Assembly (NCBI GenBank): GCA_963804055.1
Contig: CAWDOU010000005.1
Location: forward strand, 558,001 to 622,000
Length of the DNA: 64,000 bases
Origin: Bog-473 sp963804055
GTDB taxonomy: Bacteria > Actinomycetota > Acidimicrobiia > Acidimicrobiales > RAAP-2
Direction of reading: 5' to 3'
Below are positions 8,223 through 16,451 of this stretch, in pieces; position 1 is the first letter of the stretch; every line of letters begins with the position of its first letter. The translations under genes and the position numbers were made by a program. The notes beneath the pieces are model-generated. The model saw nothing but the letters and a program-made list of their open reading frames with translations, searched no databases and was not told the DNA's origin.

Positions 8223-8910
8223 ATGACCGATCAAAACGACTACTCGGGCGACTTCGACCCCGGCTTCGACTACGAGGACCTGTCGAAGGAGGCCCTGGTC
8301 AGGTTGGTCCGGGAGTACGGCCTGATCGTGCACCTGCTCGACCGCTCCATGTGCGCCGCCATCGGCCTGAAGTACGGGGCGGAGGCGGTCAAGGAGCTCG
8401 CCATCGAGGAATGGGCCGGTGCCAGCCCGGTCTACGGCGACCGCCTGCGCCAGATCATGCGCGTCGAGGGCGACGGCGTGTCGGCCATCTTCAAGGTCCT
8501 CCAGCTCGACCCCGGCTTCCCGCACCACTACATGGACGTGCACTACGAGCTCGTCGACGAGAAGCACGGGTACTTCGAGCTGGCGTACTGCGGCGCGCTG
8601 ATGGACGCCGAGCCCTTCGGCGACGCGATGGTGACGAACATGTGCCACCACATCGAGGATGGGACGTTCGACGTGACGGCCCAGGCGGTCAATCCCAAGG
8701 CGCACATCCGCCACGTGCACCGCCCGCCGCGGGTCCCCGGCGACCGGGTTCCGCACTGCCGCTGGGAGATCGTGATCGAGGACGGGACCGAGACCCTCCC
8801 CGAGAAGGACATCACCAAGATCACGCGCGATGACGACGGCGGCGACGTTCTCGTTCCCTCCGATGAAGGACGGGACGCCGCACATCCCGGCGGACGGGGG
8901 CGGCGTATGA
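8223..8910 (+). CDS. Conserved hypothetical protein (DUF6125-like?), C-terminus uncertain
   Basis: The frame opens at ATG 8223 (MTDQNDYSGDFDPGFDYEDL) and is convincing for about 205 residues, to roughly 8840: SMCAAIGLKYGAEAVKELA, ALMDAEPFGDAMVTNMCHH, PRVPGDRVPHCRWEIVIEDG. Conserved C/H residues in the middle suggest an L-2-amino-thiazoline-4-carboxylate hydrolase-like or DUF6125-type fold, but I am not sure. In its own frame it stays open to 9242, through arginine/proline-rich text that overlaps the TetR gene and is surely not coding. A natural stop (TGA 8908-8910) exists in the next frame, where the local reading PPMKDGTPHIPADGGGV looks more protein-like, so a frameshift near 8830-8850 is possible. 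I end the feature there. Confidence 0.6.
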
Positions 8911-9049
8911 GCATGTTCGGCGCTGCCGACGACGTCGACGACGGCGGCGGTCCGGCGGGACGGTCGGGGTCGGGGTCGGGGACCGGATCGGGACCGGATC
9001 GGCAGAGCAGCCCGGGCGCCGGCACCTCTCCGAGCGCCAGGCCGAGGCG

Positions 9050-9601
9050 ATGGAGAGGCTGGTGGCGGCCGCGGCCGAGGAGGCCGAGGAGCGGCCGTAT
9101 GCGGAGATCTCGGTGCGGACGATCGCCAAGCGGGCGGGCCTGGCGCCGGCGACGGCCTACACGTACTTCTCGGGGAAGGACCACCTCCTGGCCGAGGTCC
9201 TGTGGCGGCGCATGCAGGGGTCCCCGAACCTGGTCGACCTGACCCTGCCGCTGCCCGAGCGGGTGGCCGACACCGTCCGGAGCATGGGCTTCGACGCCAT
9301 GGGCTCGCCGGCCGTGGCCGTGTGCACGACGGCGCTCCTCGGCGACGGCCCGGACGTCAAGCGTGTGCGCTCCCGCCTCGGCGCCGAGATCACCCGACGG
9401 CTGTCGGCCGCGCTCGGGACAGGCGCGACGGGCGCGACGGCCGCGACGACCGTCGACCCGTCCGTCCTGAACGTGCTGCAGGTGACGTACACCGGCGCGT
9501 TGTTGAGCGCCGGCATGGGCCATCTCGCCTTCGACGCCGTCCCTCCCCTGATGGCGGAGGCGACGGCGCTGCTGACGGGCGCGTCGACGGGCACGTCATG
9601 A
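9050..9601 (+). CDS. TetR-family transcriptional regulator
   Basis: About 183 residues from ATG 9050. The N-terminal helix-turn-helix is clear: EISVRTIAKRAGLAPATAYT then YFSGKDHLLAEVLWRRM. The C-terminal ligand domain is diverse, as usual. The same frame reads protein-like upstream (GRRHLSERQAEA), but has no ATG, GTG or TTG back to the TGA at 8864, so the real N-terminus may begin at ATG 8907 in another frame with a base error in the G-rich stretch 8963-9001. The stop overlaps the start of the P450 gene (ATGA, 9598-9601). As first regulator of the P450 operon it probably represses it in response to a lipid- or steroid-like ligand (inference). Confidence 0.82.
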   Translation: MERLVAAAAEEAEERPYAEISVRTIAKRAGLAPATAYTYFSGKDHLLAEVLWRRMQGSPNLVDLTLPLPERVADTVRSMGFDAMGSPAVAVCTTALLGDGPDVKRVRSRLGAEITRRLSAALGTGATGATAATTVDPSVLNVLQVTYTGALLSAGMGHLAFDAVPPLMAEATALLTGASTGTS

Positions 9602-11592
9602 CGACCGTGGCGCCGTTGGCCTACAGCCCCTACGACTACGCGATCCACGAGGACCCGTACCCGACCTACGCCCGGCTGCGCGGCGAGGCACCCGTCTTCT
9701 ACAACGAGGAGCTCGACTTCTTCGCCTACGCGCGCCACGCCGACGTCCTGGCCGCCTTCCGTGACGTCGACCACTACTCGAACGCCTACGGGGTGAGCCT
9801 CGACCCGGCCGCGTTCGGGCCCGATGCCCACCGGGCCATGTCGTTCCTCGCCATGGACCCGCCCCGGCACACGCGCATGCGCTCCATCGTCGGCAAGAGC
9901 TTCACGCCGCGCCGGGTGGCCGCCATGGAGGACGGCATCAGGGCGCTCACCCTCGCCCACCTCGACCGGGCGCTCCAGGCGGGCGGCACGTTCGACTTCA
10001 TCGCCGACTTCGCCGGGCTGTTGCCGATGGACGTCATCTCCGAGCTCGTGGGCGTCCCCGCGTCCGACCGCGCCGAGATACGCCGCCTCGCCGACCTCCT
10101 CGTCCACCGTGAGGACGGCATGACCGACATCCCGGCCGAGGGTCTGGAGGCCGCGCTGACCCTGGCCGGCTACTACGCCGACATGGTGGCCGACCGGCGC
10201 CGCCACGAGCGCGACGACCTCACCTGGTCGCTCCTGCAGGCCGAGATCGACGGCGACCGCCTCACCGACGACGAGGTGATCGGCTTCCTCTTCCTCCTCG
10301 TCGTGGCCGGCAACGAGACGACGACCAAGCTCCTCGGCAACGCCTGGTACTGGGGCTGGCGCAATCCCGACGAGCTGGCCAAGCCGCTGGCCGATCCGGC
10401 CCGGGTGCCCGACTGGGTGGAGGAGACGTTGCGCTATGACACCTCGACGCAGATGTTGGTCCGGGTGACGAGCCGGCCGGTGCGGGTGCAGGGCGTCGAC
10501 ATCGAGGCGGGCCGGCGCATCCTGTTGCTCCTGGGCTCGGCCAATCGTGACGAGGACGTCTTCTCCGATGCGGAGCGCTTCGACCTCGACCGTCGCACCC
10601 AGGACCTGGTCAGCTTCGGCAGCGGGCGGCACTTCTGCATGGGCGCGGCGCTGGCCCGCATGGAGGCGCGCGTCGCCCTGACCGAACTTGCGGCGCGGGT
10701 GCGCTCCTACGAGGTGGACCCGGCGGGGATCGGCCGGGTGCACTCCATCAACGTGCGCGGCTTCGCCGCCCTGCCGACTACGGTCACGGCGCGCTCGATG
10801 CCGCGCTTCGAGCCGCACCCGCCGCGGCGGCCGACGGCGGTCACCGGCGCGTCGTCGGGCATCGGTGCCGAGGCGGCGCGGGCGTTGGCCCGGGCGGGCC
10901 ATCCCGTCGTGCTGGGCGCGCGCCGCGTCGATGTCTGTGAGGAGGTCGCCGCGTCGATCCGCGCCGAGGGTGGGGAGGCGGCCTCCTGTCACCTCGACCT
11001 GGCCGATCCCGACTCGGTGGACCGGTTCGCCAAGGAGGCGGAGGCGGCCTTCGGGCCGGTGGACGTCGTGGTGTCGAACGCGGCCCGGATTCAGCCGGGC
11101 ACGGCGCTCGAGACCAGCCCGGAGGACTTCGAGGAGGTCCTGCGGGTCAACGTCGGCGGGGCGCACCGCCTGGTGCGCGCCTTCGGCGCCGGCATGGTGG
11201 CGCGCCGGCGGGGCGACCTCGTGTTCGTGACGTCCGACGTGGTGGCCCACCCCCGCCCCCGCATGTCCGCCTACGTGGCGTCGAAGTGGGGACTCGAAGG
11301 GTTCGTCACCGCGCTGCAGATGGAGCTGGAAGGGACGGGGGTGCGGGCCGTCATTGTGCGGCCCGGCCCGACATTGACGGGCATGGGCATGGACTGGGAC
11401 CCCGACGTCACCGGCGAGGTGCTGGCCGAGTGGACGCGCTGGGGCCTGGCCCGGCATTCGGCCTTCTTGCGGCCCGAGGGTGTGGCGTCGGCCATCGCGC
11501 ACGCGGTGGCCGCCCCTCGCGGGACACATCTCAGCGTGGTGGAGGTCCAACCCGAGGCACCACTGAGTACGGAGACGGAGGGAGCACCGTGA
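9598..11592 (+). CDS. Cytochrome P450 (CYP123-like) fused to short-chain dehydrogenase/reductase
   Basis: One uninterrupted frame of 664 residues. Residues 1-400 are a soluble bacterial P450: I-helix AGNETTTKLL (about 237), ExxR in EETLRYD (about 275), haem loop FGSGRHFCMGAALARMEARV with the cysteine ligand near 346. The ending RVHSINVRGFAALPTTVTAR strongly resembles M. tuberculosis CYP123. Residues 401-664, starting MPRFEPHPPRRPTAVTGASS, form a complete SDR: glycine motif TGASSGIG (about 416), VSNAARI, and catalytic SAYVASKWG (Tyr about 559, Lys about 563). In M. tuberculosis these are separate adjacent genes (Rv0766c, Rv0765c); here no stop lies between them. Either a real bifunctional oxygenase-dehydrogenase or loss of one stop codon. 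Coupled by overlap to TetR and to CYP51. Confidence 0.9.
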   Translation: MTTVAPLAYSPYDYAIHEDPYPTYARLRGEAPVFYNEELDFFAYARHADVLAAFRDVDHYSNAYGVSLDPAAFGPDAHRAMSFLAMDPPRHTRMRSIVGKSFTPRRVAAMEDGIRALTLAHLDRALQAGGTFDFIADFAGLLPMDVISELVGVPASDRAEIRRLADLLVHREDGMTDIPAEGLEAALTLAGYYADMVADRRRHERDDLTWSLLQAEIDGDRLTDDEVIGFLFLLVVAGNETTTKLLGNAWYWGWRNPDELAKPLADPARVPDWVEETLRYDTSTQMLVRVTSRPVRVQGVDIEAGRRILLLLGSANRDEDVFSDAERFDLDRRTQDLVSFGSGRHFCMGAALARMEARVALTELAARVRSYEVDPAGIGRVHSINVRGFAALPTTVTARSMPRFEPHPPRRPTAVTGASSGIGAEAARALARAGHPVVLGARRVDVCEEVAASIRAEGGEAASCHLDLADPDSVDRFAKEAEAAFGPVDVVVSNAARIQPGTALETSPEDFEEVLRVNVGGAHRLVRAFGAGMVARRRGDLVFVTSDVVAHPRPRMSAYVASKWGLEGFVTALQMELEGTGVRAVIVRPGPTLTGMGMDWDPDVTGEVLAEWTRWGLARHSAFLRPEGVASAIAHAVAAPRGTHLSVVEVQPEAPLSTETEGAP

Positions 11593-12968
11593 CCACGGAG
11601 ACGACCGCATTGAGAGAGCCGCCCCGCGTCTCGGGCGGTGGTGGGGAGAACGGCCACCTCGACGAGCTGAGCCGCGACCCGATCGGCCTCATGGCCCGGG
11701 TGCGGGCCGAATGCGGTGACGTGGGGGAGTTCACGTTGGCGGCCCGTGACGTCGTGCTCTTGACCGGAGCCGACGCCAACGAGTTCTACTTCCGGGCGCC
11801 CGAGGAGCAGCTCGACCAGGCGGAGGCCTACCCGTTCATGACGCCGATCTTCGGGTCGGGCGTGGTGTTCGACGCGCCGCCCGAGCGCCGGCGCGAGATG
11901 CTGCACAACCAGGCGCTGCGCGACAAGTTCATGCGGGGTCACGCCGCCACCATCTCGAGCGAGGTGGAGAAGATGGTGGCCGGCTGGGACGACGAAGGTG
12001 AGATCGACCTGCTCGACTGGTTCGCCGAGCTGACCATCTACACGTCCTCGGCCTGCCTCATCGGCCCCCGCTTCCGCAATGAGCTCGACGGCCGCTTCGC
12101 CCGCCTGTACCACGACCTCGAACAGGGGACCGACCCGATCGCCTACGTGGACCCCTACGCGGACATCGAGAGCTTCCGCCGCCGCGACGCCGCCCGGGTC
12201 GCCCTGGTGGAGCTCGTCGGCGGCATCATGGAGCGCCGGGCGGCGGGCCCGCCGGCGCCGGACGGGGAAGCCGACCTCCTCGACATCCTCATGTCGATCC
12301 GCGAGGAGGACGGGTCGCCGCGCTTCAGCGCCGACACGGTGACGGGCATGTTCATCTCCATGATGTTCGCCGGACATCACACGACGTCGGGCACGGCGGC
12401 CTGGACACTGATTGAGCTGCTCCGCCATCCCGACGAGCTGCGGGCGGTGAACGACGAGCTGGACCACCTGTACGCCGACGGCTCGGAGGTGAGCTTCCAG
12501 GCCCTGCGGGAGATCCCCCGGCTGGAGTCGGCGCTGAAGGAGGCGCTGCGGCTCCACCCGCCACTCATCCTGTTGCTGCGGGTCGCCATGGAGGACCTCT
12601 CCTACGGCGACTACCGGATTGCCGCCGGCAAGTTCGTGGCGGCCAGCCCCGCCATCTGCAACCGCATCCCCGAGGACTTCCCGGACCCCGACGCGTTCGT
12701 CCCTGCCCGCTACCTCGAGCCCCGCGAGGAGGACCGGGCCAATCCGTGGACCTGGATCCCCTTCGGTGCGGGCCGGCACCGCTGCGTCGGCGCCGCCTTC
12801 GCCATGATGCAGCTCAAGGCCATCTTCTCGGTGCTCCTGCAGGGCTGGGAGTTCGAGGCGGCCCAGCCGCTGGACTCGTACCGCAACGACCACTCCAAAA
12901 TGGTCGTCCAGCTCGAGCAGCCGTGCCGTGTGCGCTACCGGCGACGGTCGGCGGGGTCGTCGTCGTGA
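11589..12968 (+). CDS. cyp51: Cytochrome P450 CYP51, sterol 14-alpha-demethylase
   Basis: About 459 residues from GTG 11589. The match to mycobacterial CYP51 is close: I-helix MFAGHHTTSGTAAWTLIELL, ExxR in LKEALRLHPPLILLLRVA, SPAICNRIPEDFPDPDAFVP, haem loop WIPFGAGRHRCVGAAFA, and the C-terminal SYRNDHSKMVVQLEQP. CYP51 oxidatively removes the C14-alpha methyl of lanosterol-type sterols in eukaryotes; the bacterial physiological role is unsettled. The first 25 residues (low complexity, GGGG) are an extra compared with the M. tuberculosis protein. GTGA overlaps join it to the P450-SDR gene and to the ferredoxin gene downstream, its likely electron donor. Confidence 0.94.
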   Translation: MTTETTALREPPRVSGGGGENGHLDELSRDPIGLMARVRAECGDVGEFTLAARDVVLLTGADANEFYFRAPEEQLDQAEAYPFMTPIFGSGVVFDAPPERRREMLHNQALRDKFMRGHAATISSEVEKMVAGWDDEGEIDLLDWFAELTIYTSSACLIGPRFRNELDGRFARLYHDLEQGTDPIAYVDPYADIESFRRRDAARVALVELVGGIMERRAAGPPAPDGEADLLDILMSIREEDGSPRFSADTVTGMFISMMFAGHHTTSGTAAWTLIELLRHPDELRAVNDELDHLYADGSEVSFQALREIPRLESALKEALRLHPPLILLLRVAMEDLSYGDYRIAAGKFVAASPAICNRIPEDFPDPDAFVPARYLEPREEDRANPWTWIPFGAGRHRCVGAAFAMMQLKAIFSVLLQGWEFEAAQPLDSYRNDHSKMVVQLEQPCRVRYRRRSAGSSS

Positions 12969-13159
12969 GGGTGGTGGTCGACCGCGACCTGTGCCAGGGC
13001 CATGCCGCCTGCGAGGGTGAGGCCCCCGAGGTCTTCTCCGTCTCGAAGAAGGGGGAGCTCACGATCCTCCAGCCCGAACCGCCGGAGAGCCAGCGCCCCG
13101 CCGTCGAGCTCGCCGTCAAGTACTGCCCCACCCATGCCTTGTCCATAGAGGAGGACTGA
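12965..13159 (+). CDS. [3Fe-4S] ferredoxin, CYP51 redox partner
   Basis: A 64-residue protein from GTG 12965, overlapping the CYP51 stop. The cluster ligands are CQGHAAC near the N-terminus (the middle position is histidine instead of cysteine, the usual mark of a 3Fe-4S rather than 4Fe-4S cluster) and CPTHAL near the C-terminus. Nearly every position between (GEAPEVFSVSKKGELTILQP) resembles the ferredoxin encoded directly after CYP51 in M. tuberculosis (Rv0763c). It passes single electrons from a ferredoxin reductase, not encoded here, to the P450s of this operon. Confidence 0.93.
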   Translation: MRVVVDRDLCQGHAACEGEAPEVFSVSKKGELTILQPEPPESQRPAVELAVKYCPTHALSIEED

Positions 13160-13165
13160 CTGACC

Positions 13166-13735
13166 ATGCCCGCCTATCCGCGCGCAGAAATGGAAGAGAT
13201 GGTCGAGCGCTGGCTCGAAGCCAACCGAGCCGGTGAGGCGAAGAAGGACTGGAAGCACATGGCGGACCTCTACACCGAGGACGCCACCTACGGCTGGAAC
13301 GTCGGCCCCAACGACGAGTTCATGGCCGTGGGCCGGGAGGAGATCCGGGAGATCGCGCTCGGCCTGGAGATGTCGGGCCTGGAGGGGTGGATCTACCCGT
13401 ACCAGAAGGTGCTCATCGATGAGACGCAGGGGGAGATCCTCGGCCTGTGGAAGCAGGTGGCCAACGCCAAGAAGGCGGACGGCACCAACTACGAGATCGC
13501 GGGACTCGGTGGGAGCTGGTTCCGCTACGCCGGAAACTTCCAGTGGTCGTGGCAGCGCGACTTCTTCGACGTGGGCAACGCCGGCGCCGTCTTCATGGCG
13601 ATGATCAAGGACGGGTCGCTCCTCCCGGGCATGCAGCAGCGGATGGAGCGGGCCATGTCGGGCGAGCGCCAGCCGGGTCACTACCGTCTCGGCGAGGCTC
13701 CCGTCGGCCTGTGGGAGGTGCCCCCGGGGGCGTAG
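13166..13735 (+). CDS. SnoaL-like / NTF2-fold polyketide-cyclase family protein
   Basis: About 189 residues, ATG six bases after the ferredoxin stop, so it is the last gene of the P450 operon. The N-terminal EMVERWLEANRAGEAKKDWK helix, HMADLYTEDATYGWNVGPND and the cone-like beta strands that follow fit the SnoaL/NTF2 fold, which binds small hydrophobic molecules and in some members catalyses cyclisation or isomerisation. Similar proteins accompany CYP51/steroid clusters in actinobacteria. The last 55 bases overlap the opposite-strand NERD gene. Substrate unknown. Confidence 0.75.
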   Translation: MPAYPRAEMEEMVERWLEANRAGEAKKDWKHMADLYTEDATYGWNVGPNDEFMAVGREEIREIALGLEMSGLEGWIYPYQKVLIDETQGEILGLWKQVANAKKADGTNYEIAGLGGSWFRYAGNFQWSWQRDFFDVGNAGAVFMAMIKDGSLLPGMQQRMERAMSGERQPGHYRLGEAPVGLWEVPPGA

Positions 13736-14445
13736 TCGCCCCCCGGGGCGTACGGCGGGAAGGCGCGGGCGAGGCGGGCCGCCAGCACGCGCCGCTCGGC
13801 CGGCCCGAGTGGACCGGATGCCCGCAGGGACCGGGCGAAGGGACGCGGCCAGGTGACCAGGACCCCCTCCAGCGTGAAGGGGCGGGTGAAGAGCCCCACC
13901 TGCACGCCGGTGAAGCACAGCGCCGACCGGACCGGCGACCCGGAGCCGCCCACCGATTCGTCGGCCAGCAGCGCCTCGGCCACCAGCGCCTGCTGCCGGC
14001 GCGACGCGGTCACCAGGCGTCCCTGGTCGCGGCCCGCCACGACCAGGCGGGGGCGGGGGACGAACCATCCCTGTCCGAGCTCGCGTCGTTCCAGCCGGCC
14101 CCGATAGTGCTTCGTGTCGATGACCCAGATGCCCGACGGGACGACAGCGATGTGGTCGATGTTCGCCCGGCGCCCCGGAACGGCCCGGTCGTGCAGGACG
14201 ATCCCCAGCCGGCCGACGGCGTGGTCCAGCCAGTGCCCGACCCGCTCTTCGCCGTCGGCGCCACGCCTCCAGGCCTCGGTGGAGGGCTTGGGACCGGCGA
14301 GGAGCCGGACGACCGGAGCCAGCGGGCCGAAGAGGGCTCGCCGACGTGCCTCGTCCGTGGCCCGGCGCCGTTCGTACTCCGCCCGGGCGGAGGCTCCGGC
14401 CCGTCCGACCGCATCCGGATCGTCTTCCACCCGTATGTGCGCCAT
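13681..14445 (-). CDS. NERD-domain protein (nuclease-related)
   Basis: About 254 residues from ATG 14445 (MAHIRVEDDPDAVGR). The NERD core is visible: GADGEERVGHWLDHAVGRLG, then HDRAVPGRRANIDHIAVVPS and GIWVIDTKHYRGRLE. This carries the restriction-enzyme-like D...DxK pattern (DHIAVV...DTKHYRG). NERD domains are suspected DNA-processing modules; the role is unproven. A longer frame upstream to 14793 runs antisense through the next gene's 5' end and is rejected. The 3' end overlaps the SnoaL-like gene tail to tail. Confidence 0.75.
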   Translation of the reverse strand: MAHIRVEDDPDAVGRAGASARAEYERRRATDEARRRALFGPLAPVVRLLAGPKPSTEAWRRGADGEERVGHWLDHAVGRLGIVLHDRAVPGRRANIDHIAVVPSGIWVIDTKHYRGRLERRELGQGWFVPRPRLVVAGRDQGRLVTASRRQQALVAEALLADESVGGSGSPVRSALCFTGVQVGLFTRPFTLEGVLVTWPRPFARSLRASGPLGPAERRVLAARLARAFPPYAPGGDYAPGGTSHRPTGASPRR

Positions 14446-14527
14446 GGCACCTCCCTTGTGCCTGCCGTCCGGCACGGGGGAGAACGGTGACCGCACGAGC
14501 GGAAAGGCGCGTGCAACGCTTGGCGCG

Positions 14528-16096
14528 GTGTCGACGAGGCGAACGCCGCTGCTTCTCGTCGCGCTGGCGGCAGCGGTTGTCGCGGCGGGGTGCACCGGAG
14601 GTGGCACTCCTGCCGCCCAGGCACGGCGCCCCACCACGCCGCGCACGGCCTCCACCAAGGTCGACAAGGCCGACGGGGCCGACGGGGCCGACGGGGTCGA
14701 CGGGTTCGACGCCACGTCAGCGACGTCGACCACCCAGCCGCCTGTCACCCCGATGGTGTGGACGCCGTGCAACGGCGACCTGCAGTGCGGCACCCTCGTC
14801 GTCCCTCTCGACTACGCCCATCCGGACGGCCCTACCATTCCCATCGCGGTGGCACGGCACCCGGCTGATGACCCCACGGCGCGCATCGGCTCACTGGTGA
14901 TCGACCCGGGCGGCCCGGGCGTGTCGGGCATCGACGACATGGCCAACGAGCTCAGCGTCCTCACGCCGCAGCTGGTCGACGACTTCGACATCGTGGTGTT
15001 CGATCCCCGTGGCGTCGAGCGCAGCGACCCGGTGACCTGTGGTGCGGGAACCGCGAGCGCGCCGAGCGATCCGGCCCCGTCCACGGCGAGCGAGCGGGCC
15101 GCCACCATCGGGGCGCTCAGGCGGTTCGCCGCCGCCTGCGAGAAGAACAGCGCCAACGTCCTGCCTCACGTCGGGACGGTCGACGCCGCCCGCGACATGG
15201 ACCGCCTGCGCCAGGCCCTCGGCGACAGCGGTCTGACCTACATGGGACAGTCCTACGGCACGCTGCTCGGGTTGACGTACGCGTCCCTGTTCCCGACCCA
15301 CATACGGGCCATGGTGCTCGACAGCGTGATCGACCCCGCGCTCTCCTTCGACCAGATCACGGCGGGCCAGGCTGCTGGCTTCGAGGGGGTGCTCAACGCG
15401 TTCTTCACCTGGTGCGCCACCAGCGCGTCCTGCCCGTGGCGCCCGGCGGGCAACCCGACCTCTGCGCTCCTGGCGCTCCTCAGCACGTCGGCGACAGCAC
15501 CGGCACCCGGGGGCGGCGGGGGCGACGTGGCCGGCCCGGGGCAGATCTACGACGCGTTGCTCAACGATCTCTACTCGCAGTCGGACTGGCCGCAGCTCGG
15601 CAGCGCGTTGGCCGCAGATGCCGCCGGCAACGGGGCCCCCGTGGTGAACCAGTCCAACCACTACAACACCGGTGGCTCCAACAACGCCGACGACGCCGCC
15701 ACCGCCATCGACTGCCTCGACCACCCCGTGTCGCACGACCTCGCCACGTACCCGTTGCTCGCATATTCCCTGGCACGGTCGGCCCCGGTCTTCGGTCCCC
15801 TCCTGACCTGGGGTGAGGCGGGGTGCGCCGTCTGGCCGGTGCCGCCGACCCGGAAGGTGGGCCCGGTGGCTGCGCGCGGTGCACCCCCGATCCTGGTGGT
15901 GGGGACGACCGACGACCCCGCCACGCCCTACGCCTGGGCGGTCAGTGTGGCCAAGGAGCTGGACCGGGGCGTGCTCCTCACCCACGACGGCGACGACCAC
16001 GTGGCGTACTTCTACAGCGCCTGCGTGCGGGCCGACGTGCAGACCTATCTGGTTAGCGGACAGACGCCTCCCCCCGGCGCCACCTGTACGTCGTAG
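14528..16096 (+). CDS. Secreted lipoprotein alpha/beta hydrolase, TAP-like (S33 peptidase family)
   Basis: About 522 residues from GTG 14528. The start gives a lipoprotein signal (TRRTPLLLVALAAAVVAAGC, lipobox VAAGC), then a short linker with DGADGADGVDG units encoded by 9-bp repeats near 14671-14710. The hydrolase fold begins at WTPCNGDLQCGTLVVPLDYA; the oxyanion segment is IDPGGPGVSG, the nucleophile serine is in MGQSYGTLLGLTYAS, the acid is in VVGTTDDPATPYAWA and the histidine in HDGDDHVAYF, with the C-terminal TAP domain between. This is the SlpD/tripeptidyl-aminopeptidase layout of actinomycetes. Four or more cysteines suggest extracellular disulfides. Divergent from the NERD gene. Confidence 0.88.
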   Translation: MSTRRTPLLLVALAAAVVAAGCTGGGTPAAQARRPTTPRTASTKVDKADGADGADGVDGFDATSATSTTQPPVTPMVWTPCNGDLQCGTLVVPLDYAHPDGPTIPIAVARHPADDPTARIGSLVIDPGGPGVSGIDDMANELSVLTPQLVDDFDIVVFDPRGVERSDPVTCGAGTASAPSDPAPSTASERAATIGALRRFAAACEKNSANVLPHVGTVDAARDMDRLRQALGDSGLTYMGQSYGTLLGLTYASLFPTHIRAMVLDSVIDPALSFDQITAGQAAGFEGVLNAFFTWCATSASCPWRPAGNPTSALLALLSTSATAPAPGGGGGDVAGPGQIYDALLNDLYSQSDWPQLGSALAADAAGNGAPVVNQSNHYNTGGSNNADDAATAIDCLDHPVSHDLATYPLLAYSLARSAPVFGPLLTWGEAGCAVWPVPPTRKVGPVAARGAPPILVVGTTDDPATPYAWAVSVAKELDRGVLLTHDGDDHVAYFYSACVRADVQTYLVSGQTPPPGATCTS

Positions 16097-16136
16097 GTTG
16101 GGCCCCGTTGCAACCAGGGTGATAAAGGGAGACCTC

Positions 16137-16448
16137 ATGTGGGCACAACTCATCGTCATGCGCCTGAAGGCCGGCAAGGAGGGCGAGCTTCCCCGCCTCT
16201 TCGAGGCGCTGCGGCACAGCGAGCAGCCGGGGTCCGGCCTGGTGCGCTCCATCGGTGGCCGCGACCAGAAGGACCCGAGCCGCGTGTACAACCTCGTGCT
16301 CTTCGAGAGCGAGGAGAGGGCCCGGGCCAGGGAACAGGACCCCCGGCGCACGGAGGCCCTCGGCGACGTCCGGGCGCTCATGGGCGAGATCTTCGACGGC
16401 CCGCCCGAGTTCGTCGACCTCGAGGTGATCAACGACTACACGCCCTGA
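16137..16448 (+). CDS. Dimeric alpha/beta-barrel (antibiotic-biosynthesis-monooxygenase-like) protein
   Basis: A 103-residue protein with a clear ribosome site (aaaggga) before ATG 16137. Its pattern, MWAQLIVMRLKAGKEGELPR, LVRSIGGRDQKDP, YNLVLFESEERARAREQDPR, is the ferredoxin-like fold of the ABM/EthD type: a strand, a long helix, then the strand with a polar-aromatic edge. Such small proteins are cofactor-free monooxygenases, haem-binding proteins or simple dimers, so function is open. It sits 40 bases after the TAP-like hydrolase and converges with the rhamnosidase gene. Confidence 0.65.
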   Translation: MWAQLIVMRLKAGKEGELPRLFEALRHSEQPGSGLVRSIGGRDQKDPSRVYNLVLFESEERARAREQDPRRTEALGDVRALMGEIFDGPPEFVDLEVINDYTP

Positions 16449-16451
16449 CGG

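Noticed and set aside
9242..9242. Full extension of the 8223 gene to a stop at 9242
   Set aside because: The last 60 or more codons are an Arg/Pro-rich shadow of the TetR gene.
9157..11610. Minus-strand open frame of over 800 codons
   Set aside because: It is the antisense of the P450-SDR gene; sequence is arginine/histidine-rich without domains. Long antisense frames are common in GC-rich DNA.
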